The translations under genes and the position numbers were made by a program. From positions 7,465,098 through 7,529,097 of the forward strand of contig NC_089276.1 in NCBI RefSeq assembly GCF_963678975.1: 64,000 nt of DNA, in the 5' to 3' direction. The notes beneath the pieces are model-generated. The model made no database searches, had not been told where the DNA came from, and was given only the letters and a program-made list of their open reading frames with translations. Positions 45,715 through 55,739 of this stretch are shown here, piece by piece; the stretch's first letter is position 1, and the number at the start of each line of letters is the position of its first letter. Source of the DNA: Dysidea avara (Eukaryota; Porifera; Demospongiae; Dictyoceratida; Dysideidae).

Positions 45715-46190
45715 ATCCAAAAATTAGAAAAAAATCCAACGGAAAGCAACTAGAATGATCAAATCTATAAGAAATCTTGACTACGAGGAACGATTGAAAG
45801 TACTTAACTTGCCATCATTACATTATAGACGTTATAGAGGTGACATGATTGCTATCTACAATATGCTACATGATAAGTATGATATAGACCATTCTGATTT
45901 TTTTACTTTTTCACCCATTACCCATACCAGGTCATACATTTAAGCTATTTAAATATTTTTCAAGAACAGATGCCAGGAAATATTTTTTTACAAGAAGAGT
46001 TGTTGAACCATGGAATAATTTACCCCAAGAAGTAGCATGTGCAGCATCAGTTGATGATTTTAAGAAATTGATTGACCAATATTCATCTAACACTATGTAT
46101 AAATGTATGTAATTAGTCTACTTGTACTTTTTTTACCTGTTGATCAGGCTGTTTAGCCTTATAAATTACCTGTAATAAATAATAATAAAA
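45715..46190 (+). pseudogene. LINE 3' end, frameshifted
   Basis: The C-terminal end of a LINE ORF2. An A-run near 45733 shifts the frame before KATRMIKSIRNLDYEERLKV; then LPSLHYRRYRGDMIAIYNML continues to about 45925. There the frame shifts again to RGHTFKLFKYFS and FTRRVVEPWNNLP, a typical ORF2 end, stopping at TAA near 46110. A (TAA)n-rich tail closes it at 46170-46190. It belongs to a different LINE group from 1472-2398. Confidence 0.85.
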
Positions 46191-46494
46191 AAAGACCTCT
46201 CAACCTGGAAGCAGACCTGGTCGTGAGAAAGCCAGCCACCCATCCCCATGCGGCTGTAAAGCCTACCATCTTTGTGATGGGTTCATGCACATATATTTGT
46301 TTTAACAAAAAAATGTTTTAAAAGGCACAACTAGCTAGCTATGTGAGTGCAATACTGCTGTTTTCCGCAGCTTATATGATATCTCTATGCTATAGTGTAG
46401 CCTACTATTTGACAACCTACTAATTTTGCTCCATCGTTGAATCACGTGATATCAGTCTTTCAACTCAGCTGATGTACTGGTTCACCAGTGATTC

Positions 46495-47116
46495 CAATGG
46501 CGGATCCGGGATGGGGCATTTGCCCCCCCCCCCTCACCTTGTGGAGTAGCCATAGCTAGGCTACTTCTTTTTGGTTAAAATACCTACTAAACTTTACATC
46601 AGGCCTTATAACTCATGAAAATATGCACATTTTAATAGCATTTATTATTACAAATTCAAAGCAAATCAGTCTAACTATAAAATTGTCACCTAGCACCTTC
46701 GTGCGTACTAAGCGCCTCTAAAATAATTTTTTTAATTTTTTTTTGTTTTTTTTATTTATTTTTTATTCCGGCCCTAATGGCACTCCCATCCTCCCCGATC
46801 TCTAGCTAGAAGTTAAACCTAATTTAATTTATAAATGACAAAAAGCAGAAAAAAGAAAAAGCAGCTAAACCTACAGAGCCTACACAGGCCTACAAAAACA
46901 CTGCATGGACCGCCTCTAAAATAATTATTGCGTTGCAAGACATTAATAGTCTTTTAAGACTTCACAACCATCTGCAAAGGCAAAATCAGCAGTGAGACAC
47001 TACAAAGAGGTGATCATTTGCTGTTTCAAAAATACAGCAACAAATAAGAGAAGCCAACCACTTACAACTTAGCCTGTTTGTGCCCCTCCCCTTGCCAGCT
47101 CCTGGATCCGCCCCTG
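46495..47116. mobile_element. CAGTGGCGGATC-related element with a 5-bp duplication
   Basis: Left CAATGGCGGATCCGGGATGG; right read inward CAGGGGCGGATCCAGGAG. GATTC flanks both sides (46490-46494 and 47117-47121). Sub-terminal GGGCATTTGCCCCCCC and GTGCCCCTCCCC are C-rich. A poly-T stretch lies at 46725-46765. Confidence 0.78.
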
Positions 47117-47559
47117 GATTCATCGCCTGAAATCACCTCCCATTTCTTGAGTAATCAGTATCCAGCTGTGCACGTGGATCAGTGTTCAGCACAAATTTTC
47201 CGCACAAGTACACCTCACAACAACCGAAATTAAGCAATAAACATTTGTAATAACACAACTGGTAGAATTTCACCTAATCTTCTCCTTTCGTGTGTGCTGA
47301 GTCTTTTCTCAAAGGATTTCACCTTCTAATCCAACAACTGAATGTGTTACTATATAATACTCTCAATAGCAGCTTGACGTATTATATTGAAATACGTCAA
47401 GCGATTAGCCAATAGAATTAGTATTACACTTGTTTGTCAAGGTCCCATGACAAAAATCTATAATACTACTTTGATTGGCTAAAATAGTGTGGTGTGTTTA
47501 CATTAGAAGTAAATGTCCAATTTGACAACTATTGTTACCATAGTGATAGATGCCCCCAA

Positions 47560-47722
47560 GGTATGACACAATATGGTTGCTTAGCAACGGTTTGCTATGT
47601 AACCGTTGCTAAGGTAAAAGTCATTTTGAGACCATAGCAACGGTTGCCAGGCAACGGTTGCTAAGTGTGATTGGTCTTTTGCAGTGATTATTTTTTGAAT
47701 TTCTGTTGCCTAGTAACAGTTG
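47560..47722. promoter_or_regulatory. Cluster of RFX X-box-like palindromes
   Basis: GTTGCCAGGCAAC (47643-47655) and GTTGCCTAGTAAC (47704-47716) match the RFX half-site pattern GTTGCC-n-GGYAAC. GCAACGGTTTGC and GTAACCGTTGCTAAG lie just upstream. RFX sites in animals control ciliary and other genes (family knowledge). No adjacent gene start is visible, so function is unproven, and they may simply belong to a repeat. Confidence 0.35.
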
Positions 47723-47742
47723 CTAAGGTTGTCGGATTAATG

Positions 47743-47976
47743 TGCATAGGACGGATGGCTGTGGTATTCGGGATTAATAGTGCGAGCATTGTAAACAGGA
47801 AGGAGTAAAATAGTGCTCGGCAAAAATAGGAAACATTATAATATCGGTGAAAAGGAAGGAAATAGCATTGTAAAAAGGAAGGAAATAGTGCTCGGCTTTG
47901 CCTCGCACTATTTTACTCCTTCCTGTTTACAATGCTCGCACTATTAATCCCGAATACCACAGCCATTCGTCCTATT
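47743..47976. mobile_element. Palindromic element with AGTGCGAGCATTG arms
   Basis: The arms pair from GCATAGGACGGATGGCTGTG to CACAGCCATTCGTCCTAT, with TATTCGGGATTAATAGTGCG and GTAAACAGGAAGGAGTAAAA conserved on both sides. The central part repeats AAAGGAAGGAAATAG. Confidence 0.85.
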
Positions 47977-48470
47977 ACATATACAAATAGGGCTCAGTTC
48001 ATTGAGTTTGACAGCGAAGTGACTTGTGACACATTCAAAAATACAGGAAACCGCCAAAATTTCCAGCTCAAAATACAGAGGCGCCCCACTATTCTAATTA
48101 ACTGATCACGTGATACCTGCTACAAGACGTTTGGGGCTTAAATCAAGGAGATTTAGCGTGCCTTAGAAACTTTTATTGAAAATCGTGAGATCAGCAAGCG
48201 GTCGTGATATGAAAGCTGAAATCGTGTGTCTCATGACCAAATCATGAGAGTTGAGAGGTCTGTTAATAGATGGCAGATTGAAGTTGTGCAGCACTCCTTA
48301 CAAGATCGCCATAATAGGGTCTCTAGTGAGCTTCCCATCTTCGCTACGAGAAGCCGTTCAAGCATGCATGCATATCAAAACTTGTGTAAGATATTCCGGA
48401 TTTCTGAATGGGTTACGCCCGTTTCGTATAAAATAACACCGTCCTCTAAACAAGGCGCCATAATGCACAC

Positions 48471-48903
48471 GTCAATTTCATGCCCCATCCCCCCACCCCC
48501 GGGCATCTCCACACCCCAGGGCGTCCCCACACCCCAGGGCGTCCCCACACCCCAGGTAGGGATTTGACATTGTTTCTTATCCCCACCCCTGGGGCAATTG
48601 ACAGTTGTCCAATTCATTGACCGATTTTCGGTACTCGGTTGCATTTCTAAACAATAAAATCGCACTTGCTACTATAATTTTACTAGCTACAGGGCAGGTT
48701 TATTACTAGTCGCATGCATGAAATATGCGCATAATGCGCTTAGTCATCCTTGAGGTGTTGTCAAATCCCCTACTATGGGGGTGGGGACATAGTGGGGATT
48801 TGACAGCCGATTTTGCCCCAGTAGTGGGGAATTTGACACTACGATTTGTCAAATCCCCTGTATTCCCCACCCCCCGGGGTTGGGGGTAGGGCATGAAATT
48901 GAC
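48471..48903. mobile_element. GC-rich inverted-repeat element
   Basis: Left end GTCAATTTCATGCCCCATCC; right end read inward GTCAATTTCATGCCCTACCC. Inside are three 18-bp units CCACACCCCAGGGCGTCC (48509-48556) and several GGGGATTTGACA strings on both sides. It is rich in C on the left and G on the right. No target duplication is clear. The open frames 48226-48567 and 48375-48665 run across it and are not genes. Confidence 0.75.
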
Positions 48904-49878
48904 AAGTGCATAACTTCTGCGTACTTTGGTTGACGGACACGAAGTTTGGTTTATCAGATTCCTTGATGAAAGGCGATTCGATTCATGTGTCAGTTCTTTG
49001 TGTAGTAATGAAGGGGAAGCTAGAAAGGAGCCTTGTACCGCAAAATTTACGTGGTCAGAATGCCCGTAAAAACAAGTGTTTTTAAACATATTTCTATAAC
49101 CTAATCTGTTAACAATTTGTACGGTCGGAGTCTTATTAAGCATCCTTTGCTGCGTAGAATGATACCAAATTTAGCAAATTTGGTTGAGGATAACAACTTG
49201 TAAATTGGGATTTTCCCGGCGAGATAATTTAATTTTCCAATAGGTTAATGTATGGAGCGCGTATTATGTCATCATCAGCAGTAAATAACTGTTGATATGG
49301 CGACATTTTCCCATTTGCACGGTCGGAATTGGATAGAGAAATTCAAAGGCTTTCTTTTATTGTATGGTGTGCTGTAAAAATTTTGTGAGTTAAAGGTTGT
49401 AAATTAGTGTTTTTGCGTGTAGTGTAAAATGCATGTATTTTGTATTGGACAAAAAATGACAAGGAATGATGAGATTTTATGATCAACCTGCTTTACCAAG
49501 TTGAGGTTTCAAAAAGGATATTAAACAGATATTAGATTTATTTAATGCATAATTCTTAATTTTTAAAAGTTTAACCCAGTGTTTGAAAACTTTTAATGTT
49601 GACCACCTGAAAATGCTTGATTTGACAAATCCCATACATATGTTTTGATATGGCAAGGCATCCAGTTTATTCTTCTTCTTAGCCATCACAATGAGTGCTT
49701 TGTTTGTCCATTATAGGGGGAAGATAAACAGTAGCGCTGATATCATGGCTGCTTTTCACACACAACGGGTGGGGTGTTTATTACAACCCTACCATTTAAA
49801 AATATTTTGTGGTCTATCCACATATCCTCCCATATGGTATCCATGTCATAAACAACTTGCAGGGTGTGAAGCCTGACA
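48904..49878. other. No gene recognised
   Basis: Mixed AT-rich sequence. Open frames at 48706-49143 and 49483-49689 (minus) and 49691-49876 (plus) are short and domain-free. Confidence 0.4.
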
Positions 49879-49886
49879 GTCTTACA

Positions 49887-50296
49887 TAGTGATGTGCAAT
49901 ATACCGAAAAATTATCGACATTGCAATATTTTTTTCAATACCGATATCGAATCGAATCTCAACATTTTTATAATTGAAATCAATATTTATCGTAAAGTGA
50001 ATATTTTGCTACAATTTTCGATATATTGAGTAATTTACAACTTTTGGTGTATGATTGGCCAATCACGGTAGAAATGAAATTCAGTTCTGCACAGTTCAGC
50101 CATTTTAAAAAAGCGTCTACCAGTTTCCAAGGCTTGTTATTACCTTCATCACAAATTCTATAAAGCTTAGCTGCTAATTATAAACATTTGCCCCACGCAA
50201 TTAATCAATAGAAAAAAATACTGAAAAAGTATTTATTTTACCAATTATTGTATCGACATCGTACCGAAACCAAAATCCTAATATCGCACATCACTA
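49887..50296. mobile_element. hAT-like MITE with TAGTGATGTGC ends
   Basis: A perfect 8-bp duplication GTCTTACA (49879-49886 and 50297-50304). Ends TAGTGATGTGCAATATACCG and, inward from the right, TAGTGATGTGCGATATTAGG. Sub-terminal ATACCGATATCGAATCG repeats. 410 bp, non-coding. Confidence 0.93.
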
Positions 50297-50304
50297 GTCT
50301 TACA

Positions 50305-50804
50305 TGGGAGGATGCTACTCAGGGGGGGTAGGCCAAGACCACGTGCACTACAAAGCGCTAACAAAAACAATTTTATTAAATACAGTTATACTAATTGTTG
50401 AAAGTAATAAATCACACAACAATGATTGTAATATAACCACTGATGATAACTACTACTGTTGAAGCGTAAGTCATGACCACGACACATCGTCATCACATTA
50501 AGTCCAATAACTCCGTAACGGAAGTGTTTTTAGGATCATGACTCACACCATTGTAAACAGTAAACTGAGTAGAATCAAAACAGACCATGCGCCCCGACGC
50601 GCCCTTACCTCTACTTTTTGTACAGGGACTATTCAGCTCACGTGAATTTTTTTAGAACTTGCGCAATATTCATACGTCATGCATGCGTCATGACCTACCC
50701 CCCCTGGATGCTACTGTGCTTATGTCACTGTAACTAGCTACTGTGTACTTACTCTAACACATTCTCCGATCAGCTAGTAGTACAGGCATTTTAACAGGAA
50801 TATT
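50305..50804. other. No gene recognised
   Basis: Bases 50320-50700 are bounded by GGGGGGGTAGGCCAAGACCA and TCATGACCTACCCCCCCTGG, suggesting one more inverted-repeat element of about 390 bp with TAGG-type ends (about 50323-50706). The target duplication GGATGCTACT occurs on both outer sides (50311 and 50704), 10 bases long. This is a candidate element only. Confidence 0.5.
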
Positions 50805-53679
50805 GGGTCAACCTTAAACTAATTGCAACAAAAGCAAACTCAACAGATTTTGTTTCCTTATTATGTCCTCATTGACAGAAAAAAAGTCCTAAGGAATCCT
50901 CCTGGGGGAACAATGTGAAAATCATTGAAATAGAAACCCACTTTTTTTGCTTCTTAATGCTTTTATGGTTTCACAGTATTTATTGTTATCTCAGCTAGGA
51001 TGTTACCTGTATCAAAACTTAATATACCATTATAAAGCTCTTGCAAAGACAAATCTTTTGGTACTAAAATTATCACTCTAGGATAATGTGTTAACAAGTT
51101 ATAATCATATACATTGTATCTTGAGTTTGCCTACTTTTTGTACATGTTTTGCAACGTTAACTACTGTGGTAACACCTTATTGAGCTTGAATGTTCTGTTG
51201 TGGATGCATGAAATATCATGCCAGATTCGCTTTCATAAGGAAGAAAGTTGTGGGATGTCAGCTGTGACCTACCAAAAGCTAGTAGATCTAAAGACTCAGG
51301 ACTGCTATGAAAATCTTGATGTCCTATGGAAAACATCTGTCATGTTTGGAGCTCCCAGACCTGCATGGTCAGGAATGATGCAGTTTGTACATCAGGGTCA
51401 CCACCCAGGTAGGGCATCTATTATGTTCTTGCCCATAATAGACATGAATCCCAGTGACAGCACATGCATTTACTCCACCCTCATGTTCATCAGTAATCAT
51501 GCACGAAGGCATGGTGTTACCCCAATCCTAACATTTGACCAGCCACTGTGGTGGAAAGCTACCATGATTGTTGAATCTGAACCTGAGGGAAGTGATCTAA
51601 GAGAAATTGTTTTGCATCTTGGTGGTTTCCACACTGAGATGAACTTTCTGGGATGTATTGGACATTTAATGGATTCATCTGGACTGCAAGAAATGCTTGA
51701 GTCAATCTATGCACCCAATGCAGTTGTTCACATGCTGAGTGGCAAGGCTATTGCACGAGCTGTACGTGCACACTTCATTGTTGATGCAGCCCTCAATGCT
51801 CTGATACTGAGAAGAGTGCTCAATGCTCCTCTACCATGCCAACCTGAAACACCAGAGAGCAATGATGATAACGATCCAGACGTTGCCGAATCTGCTGATG
51901 TAGGTAATAGTCAATACTTGGATGAAGCCCACACCTTTTATGATAAGTTAATGTCAGGAGATATTTGTGCTGAAGAAGCACAATCCTCCTGTGTTCTGGA
52001 AAAAATCAAGGATAGTCTTAAGAAGAATGCAGAGTCCATGAGGAAATCTTCCAGAACTTCAGCTTTGTGGATTCAGTACATGAGCATGATGGACATTTTA
52101 CGCAAATTTATCAGAGCAGAGCATACAGGTAACTGGGAGTTACATCTGCAGTCCATCCAAGCTATGCTTCCATACATGGCAGCTTCAGGTCACAACTCCT
52201 ACACTAAATCTGGCATGCTGTATTTGCAGCAGATGTCGACCCTTCCGACTCAACATCCCAATGTTCTGCAACATTTCAGTGAGGGATTACATGAATCCAC
52301 AAAGCTGTGACATCCAAAGGAAAGGCTGGTGCAACTGTGACAGTTGCTGCTAACATGACCACTACAATGAAGAAGGACCAGTTTTTGGCCAACCAAAAGA
52401 ATAAGCAGCAATTCATTTTTTGTTGAGTGCAGAACTGGAGAAGAACAACTGCAAAACTTACCATGCACCTGGAGATGCTGATCTTTTGATTGTTCAGAAG
52501 GCTGTTCAATCAGCTACTACCAGTAACACTGTGCTAGTTGGTGAAGACACTGACCTCATTGTCCTGCTCTGCTACCATGCAAGACTTGATTCCCATGACC
52601 TCTTCTTTCGTCCTGAGCCAAAAAAAACACAAAAAAGCTTCGTGTCTGGAATATCAGAACCACAAAAGAAAAGCTTGGTCAAGACATCTGCAACAACATC
52701 CTCTTCATCCATGCTATTCTTGGGTGTGACACAACATCACGTCTCTACGGGGTTGGAAAGGGGACATCCCTTAGCAAGTTCAAAGCAAGCAGTATGTTCC
52801 GTGAGCAGGCAAAGGTGTTCCATTCTAATTCAGCTTCCACACATGATGTGATAGATGCAGGAGAGAAAGCTCTAGTACTAGTCTACAATGGAATGTCAAC
52901 TGACACATTGGATTCCCTCCGACATAAACGATTCTGTGAAAAAGTAGCTTCAAAAACATCCCATGTAAAACCACAATCATTGCCACCAACTTCAGCAGCA
53001 GCAAAGTACCACAGCCTTCGCGTGTACCTTCAAGTTCAAGAATGGAAAGGATCAGCTGCAGAACTTAATCCCATAGACTGGGGATGGCAGGAGTGTGAAG
53101 AGGGATTTGTGCCACTTCAAACATCACTACCTCCTGCTCCTGAACATCTGCTACGGGTGATTAGATGCAACTGCCAGACTGACTGCAGTACATTAAGATG
53201 CTCATGCAAGAAACACAACATTGAGTGTACTCTCGCTTGTGGTAACTGCAAGAGAACTGGGTGCACAAACACATCTTATGATAATGATAATGAACCTGTT
53301 GAGTAGTTATACACAGACTGACATTTGCTACAATCTCTTTGATTGATATCACCTGTATTAATTATATTATTTTGATAATAACTTGTTAACACATTATCCT
53401 AGAGTGATAATTTTAGTACCAAAAGATTTGTCTTTGCAAGAGCTTTTTAATGGTATGTTAAGTTTTGATACAGGTAGCATCCTAGCTGAGATATAACAAT
53501 AAATACTGTGAAACCATAAAAGCGTTAAGAAGCAAAAAAAGTGGGTTTATGTTTCAGTGATTTTCACATTGTTCCCCCACGAGGATTCCTTAGGACTTTT
53601 TTTCTGTCAATGAGGACATAATAAGGAAACAAAATCTATTGAGTTTGCTTTTGTTGCAATTAGTTTAAGGTTCACTCAC
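50805..53679 (+). mobile_element. DNA transposon with terminal inverted repeats of about 300 bp
   Basis: Left TIR 50805-51102 and right TIR 53379-53679 are inverted copies, with blocks such as CTTAAACTAATTGCAACAAA, GTCCTCATTGACAGAAAAAA, CCTAAGGAATCCTC and GTACTAAAATTATCACTCTA. Only scattered changes separate them. ATATT flanks both sides (50800-50804 and 53680-53684) as a possible 5-bp duplication. The whole space between the TIRs is one gene remnant on the plus strand. Superfamily not identified. Confidence 0.88.
51114..53306 (+). pseudogene. Transposon protein: conserved N-terminal part, PIN/5'-nuclease-like part, Cys-rich tail; frameshifted
   Basis: The first open part (51114-52309) has DVLWKTSVMFG, PIIDMNPSDSTCIYSTLMF, GVTPILTFDQPLWWKA, LHLGGFHTEMNFLGCIGHL and HMLSGKAIARAVR, a pattern I know from uncharacterised transposon-borne proteins of many invertebrates. 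The frame shifts at about 52295. Part of the middle seems missing. Another shift lies in the T-run at about 52417. The second part has KTYHAPGDADLLIVQKA and VLVGEDTDLIVLLCYHA; after a third shift in an A-run near 52632 comes HAILGCDTTSRLYGVGKG. GEDTDLI and GCDTTS with spaced acids resemble PIN/FEN nuclease folds (inference). The tail (about 53165-53275) has some ten Cys in C-x-C and C-x(2)-C spacing. TAG closes it at 53304-53306. A working copy elsewhere would be expected to move this element. Confidence 0.8.
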
Positions 53680-53684
53680 ATATT

Positions 53685-54246
53685 GACTGTACTATAGTGA
53701 CATTGACAGTTGCAAGCATTTATGACCACATGCTAACCAGACTTTGCTGACTATACCTATGGTGTTCCACTTTATGATACACTGCTGCTAGCAGGCTACA
53801 CCTAGGCTTTCCAGGGCTAGAGCCCAGTCTAAGTCCTGGAAATTGGAACTTTATATGCCAGTTTAAAGTACTCCTGCATGGGTAATGACTGCCAAATCCC
53901 TGGTAATCATGTAAGACTGGCTATGTCACTGGCCACTAGTAGTGACATTGTGATTTGTACATGTAGACACCGGCATAGGAAGACTTTTCGGTCAAGCCTA
54001 GTCATCTCCTCCTATTTAGCTTGATTAACACTAACTCACACGGTTGCTGCTACATGCAGCCTTGTTCATACGTGCATTTATACAAAGGTAGTGTCATCGC
54101 TACAATAACAGCACTACAGCTACAGTGTATAGCTATCTCTTCACTACCTATTCTGCTAGACAACTCTACACCTATAATTCACATGCTTGATGTATGCATC
54201 GTTATATCACATGAAAATTTATCTTCTCTTTTGAAAAAAAATTGGA
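53685..54246. other. No gene recognised
   Basis: Flank of the long-TIR transposon. The open frame at 54021-54257 ends inside the next MITE and has no domain. Confidence 0.4.
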
Positions 54247-54254
54247 CTCTACTG

Positions 54255-54666
54255 TAGTGCTGAGCGATAGTAAAAATTTTACTATCACGATAGTTCCTCA
54301 TTAAATATCGCGATAGTGAATACTATCCCGATAGTTTATGAAACACTTTGCTCTTAACAAAGTCTTAGTTGTATAGCTATGATTTGCAGTAATATAGAAA
54401 GTTATTTTGCATGTACAGGACATTTGTTAATTAACTGTGTGGGCAGCCGATGAATATGGACTTTTGGTAAAGCTTTTACAGGCAACTCCTTTGTAAGAAA
54501 GCTGGTAATGCCAACTGTAAAACAGTATAGAAGGGTTGTTAATACCATTTTAATGCAGATCTGAGCTTATCATAACTATCACGATAGTGATATCCCTACT
54601 ATCGCGATAACGATAGTGATTTACTATCGCGATATATCGCACTATCGATACTATTGCTCAGTCCTA
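54255..54666. mobile_element. hAT-like MITE with CGATAGTA repeats
   Basis: A perfect 8-bp duplication CTCTACTG (54247-54254 and 54667-54674). Ends TAGTGCTGAGCGATAGTA and, inward from the right, TAGGACTGAGCAATAGTA. Sub-terminal ACTATCGCGATA repeats occur at both ends. 412 bp, non-coding. Confidence 0.93.
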
Positions 54667-54674
54667 CTCTACTG

Positions 54675-55100
54675 GAATTATAACACTAACAGTTACCATT
54701 CTTATAACTTGTATCATGGAGTTTCATTCTTGTCCTTCTGTTAGAATAAACACCTAAGACATCTTGTTCTTCTTCAAGTCTCCTGTGTCGTCATCAACAC
54801 TGTCTCCTGTATGATAGGTACACAATCAGTAATTCTTCTGACAGGTAGCTAGCTCATATAGCAGTGTGTTTTCAGCAATGGCACAAAGTATGACGATGAT
54901 TGCTGAAACACTGAGTGTAGACTAGGAATTAATATATCCTGCCTTATATTTTGTGCATGTACAAATCAGGATGAAAATACAGTCTTTACATAGATTACAA
55001 AATTAATATTGCATAAGATATCTAGTTAATGTTAGCTTACTACACTAATGTGCCAAATAACTTATAATCCATAAATGGATTTGGAAATAGTACACAAACT
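54675..55100. other. No gene recognised
   Basis: AT-rich; nothing beyond short open frames. Confidence 0.4.
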
Positions 55101-55345
55101 AGACATATTAAAAATTTAAAATAAGAAATAGGGATCGCTGAAAAAAGCCACGAAACAAGAAGGGATCGCTGGGGTGGTAATGTAAACCACAAATCCCTAT
55201 TTTGGCTCTAAATAAATGCTCCATTTGAGTATAAAGAGTCAAAATAGGGATTTGTGGTTTACATTACCACCCCAGCGATCCCTTCTTGTTTCGTGGCTTT
55301 TTTCAGCGATCACTATTTCTTATTTTAAATTTTTAATATGTCTAG
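55101..55345. mobile_element. Foldback element, GGATCGCT subfamily, copy 2
   Basis: Arms of about 105 bp pair from CTAGACATATTAAAAATTTA to TAAATTTTTAATATGTCTAG. They contain GGGATCGCTGAAAAAAGCCA, CGAAACAAGAAGGGATCGCT and GTAAACCACAAATCCCTATT, around a loop near 55212-55228. The arms are nearly identical, so the copy is young. Confidence 0.92.
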
Positions 55346-55396
55346 TACATAAAAGCAATGACTTGACTAGTATGCATTTTCCTTAATACAGGTACA

Positions 55397-55731
55397 CAGT
55401 GGCGGATCTAGGAATTTATAAAGGGGGTTTCCAGTTTCGAAGGTGGACATATTATATACACTGACATGGGTGACTGTGCTTGTGCTAAGGTGGTCTGGGG
55501 GCATGGCCCCCAGACCACCTTAGCTTAGATGCTTAGACCCCCTTAATTTAGATGCTCTGAGACAACAATTTTAGTGTGAAATTATCTGTAAATAAATATT
55601 TTACAGAGTCAATTTATGGAGTGCTGAGCATGCGAATCACTAATTATAGGCATACGCTGCAATAATTAATTAAAATACTTAACTGTTGTGTAATCATTTT
55701 TCAAAGGGGATTTCCGTGGAAACCTGAACTG
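55397..55731. mobile_element. CAGTGGCGGATC element, short copy
   Basis: Left end CAGTGGCGGATCTAGGAA; the right end is worn (AACCTGAACTG). GGTACA flanks both sides (55391-55396 and 55734-55739). The related sequence at 39725-39745 has AAGTACACACTTGG without the element, an empty site. Inside is GGGGGCATGGCCCCCAG near 55497. Confidence 0.72.
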
Positions 55732-55739
55732 TAGGTACA

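Noticed and set aside
48226..49143. Protein-coding genes in overlapping frames of 96-145 codons
   Set aside because: The frames run through the inverted-repeat element on both strands, with low-complexity Pro/Gly runs from its tandem units.
52254..52509. Minus-strand frames in the long-TIR transposon
   Set aside because: Antisense of the frameshifted transposon gene, without domain.
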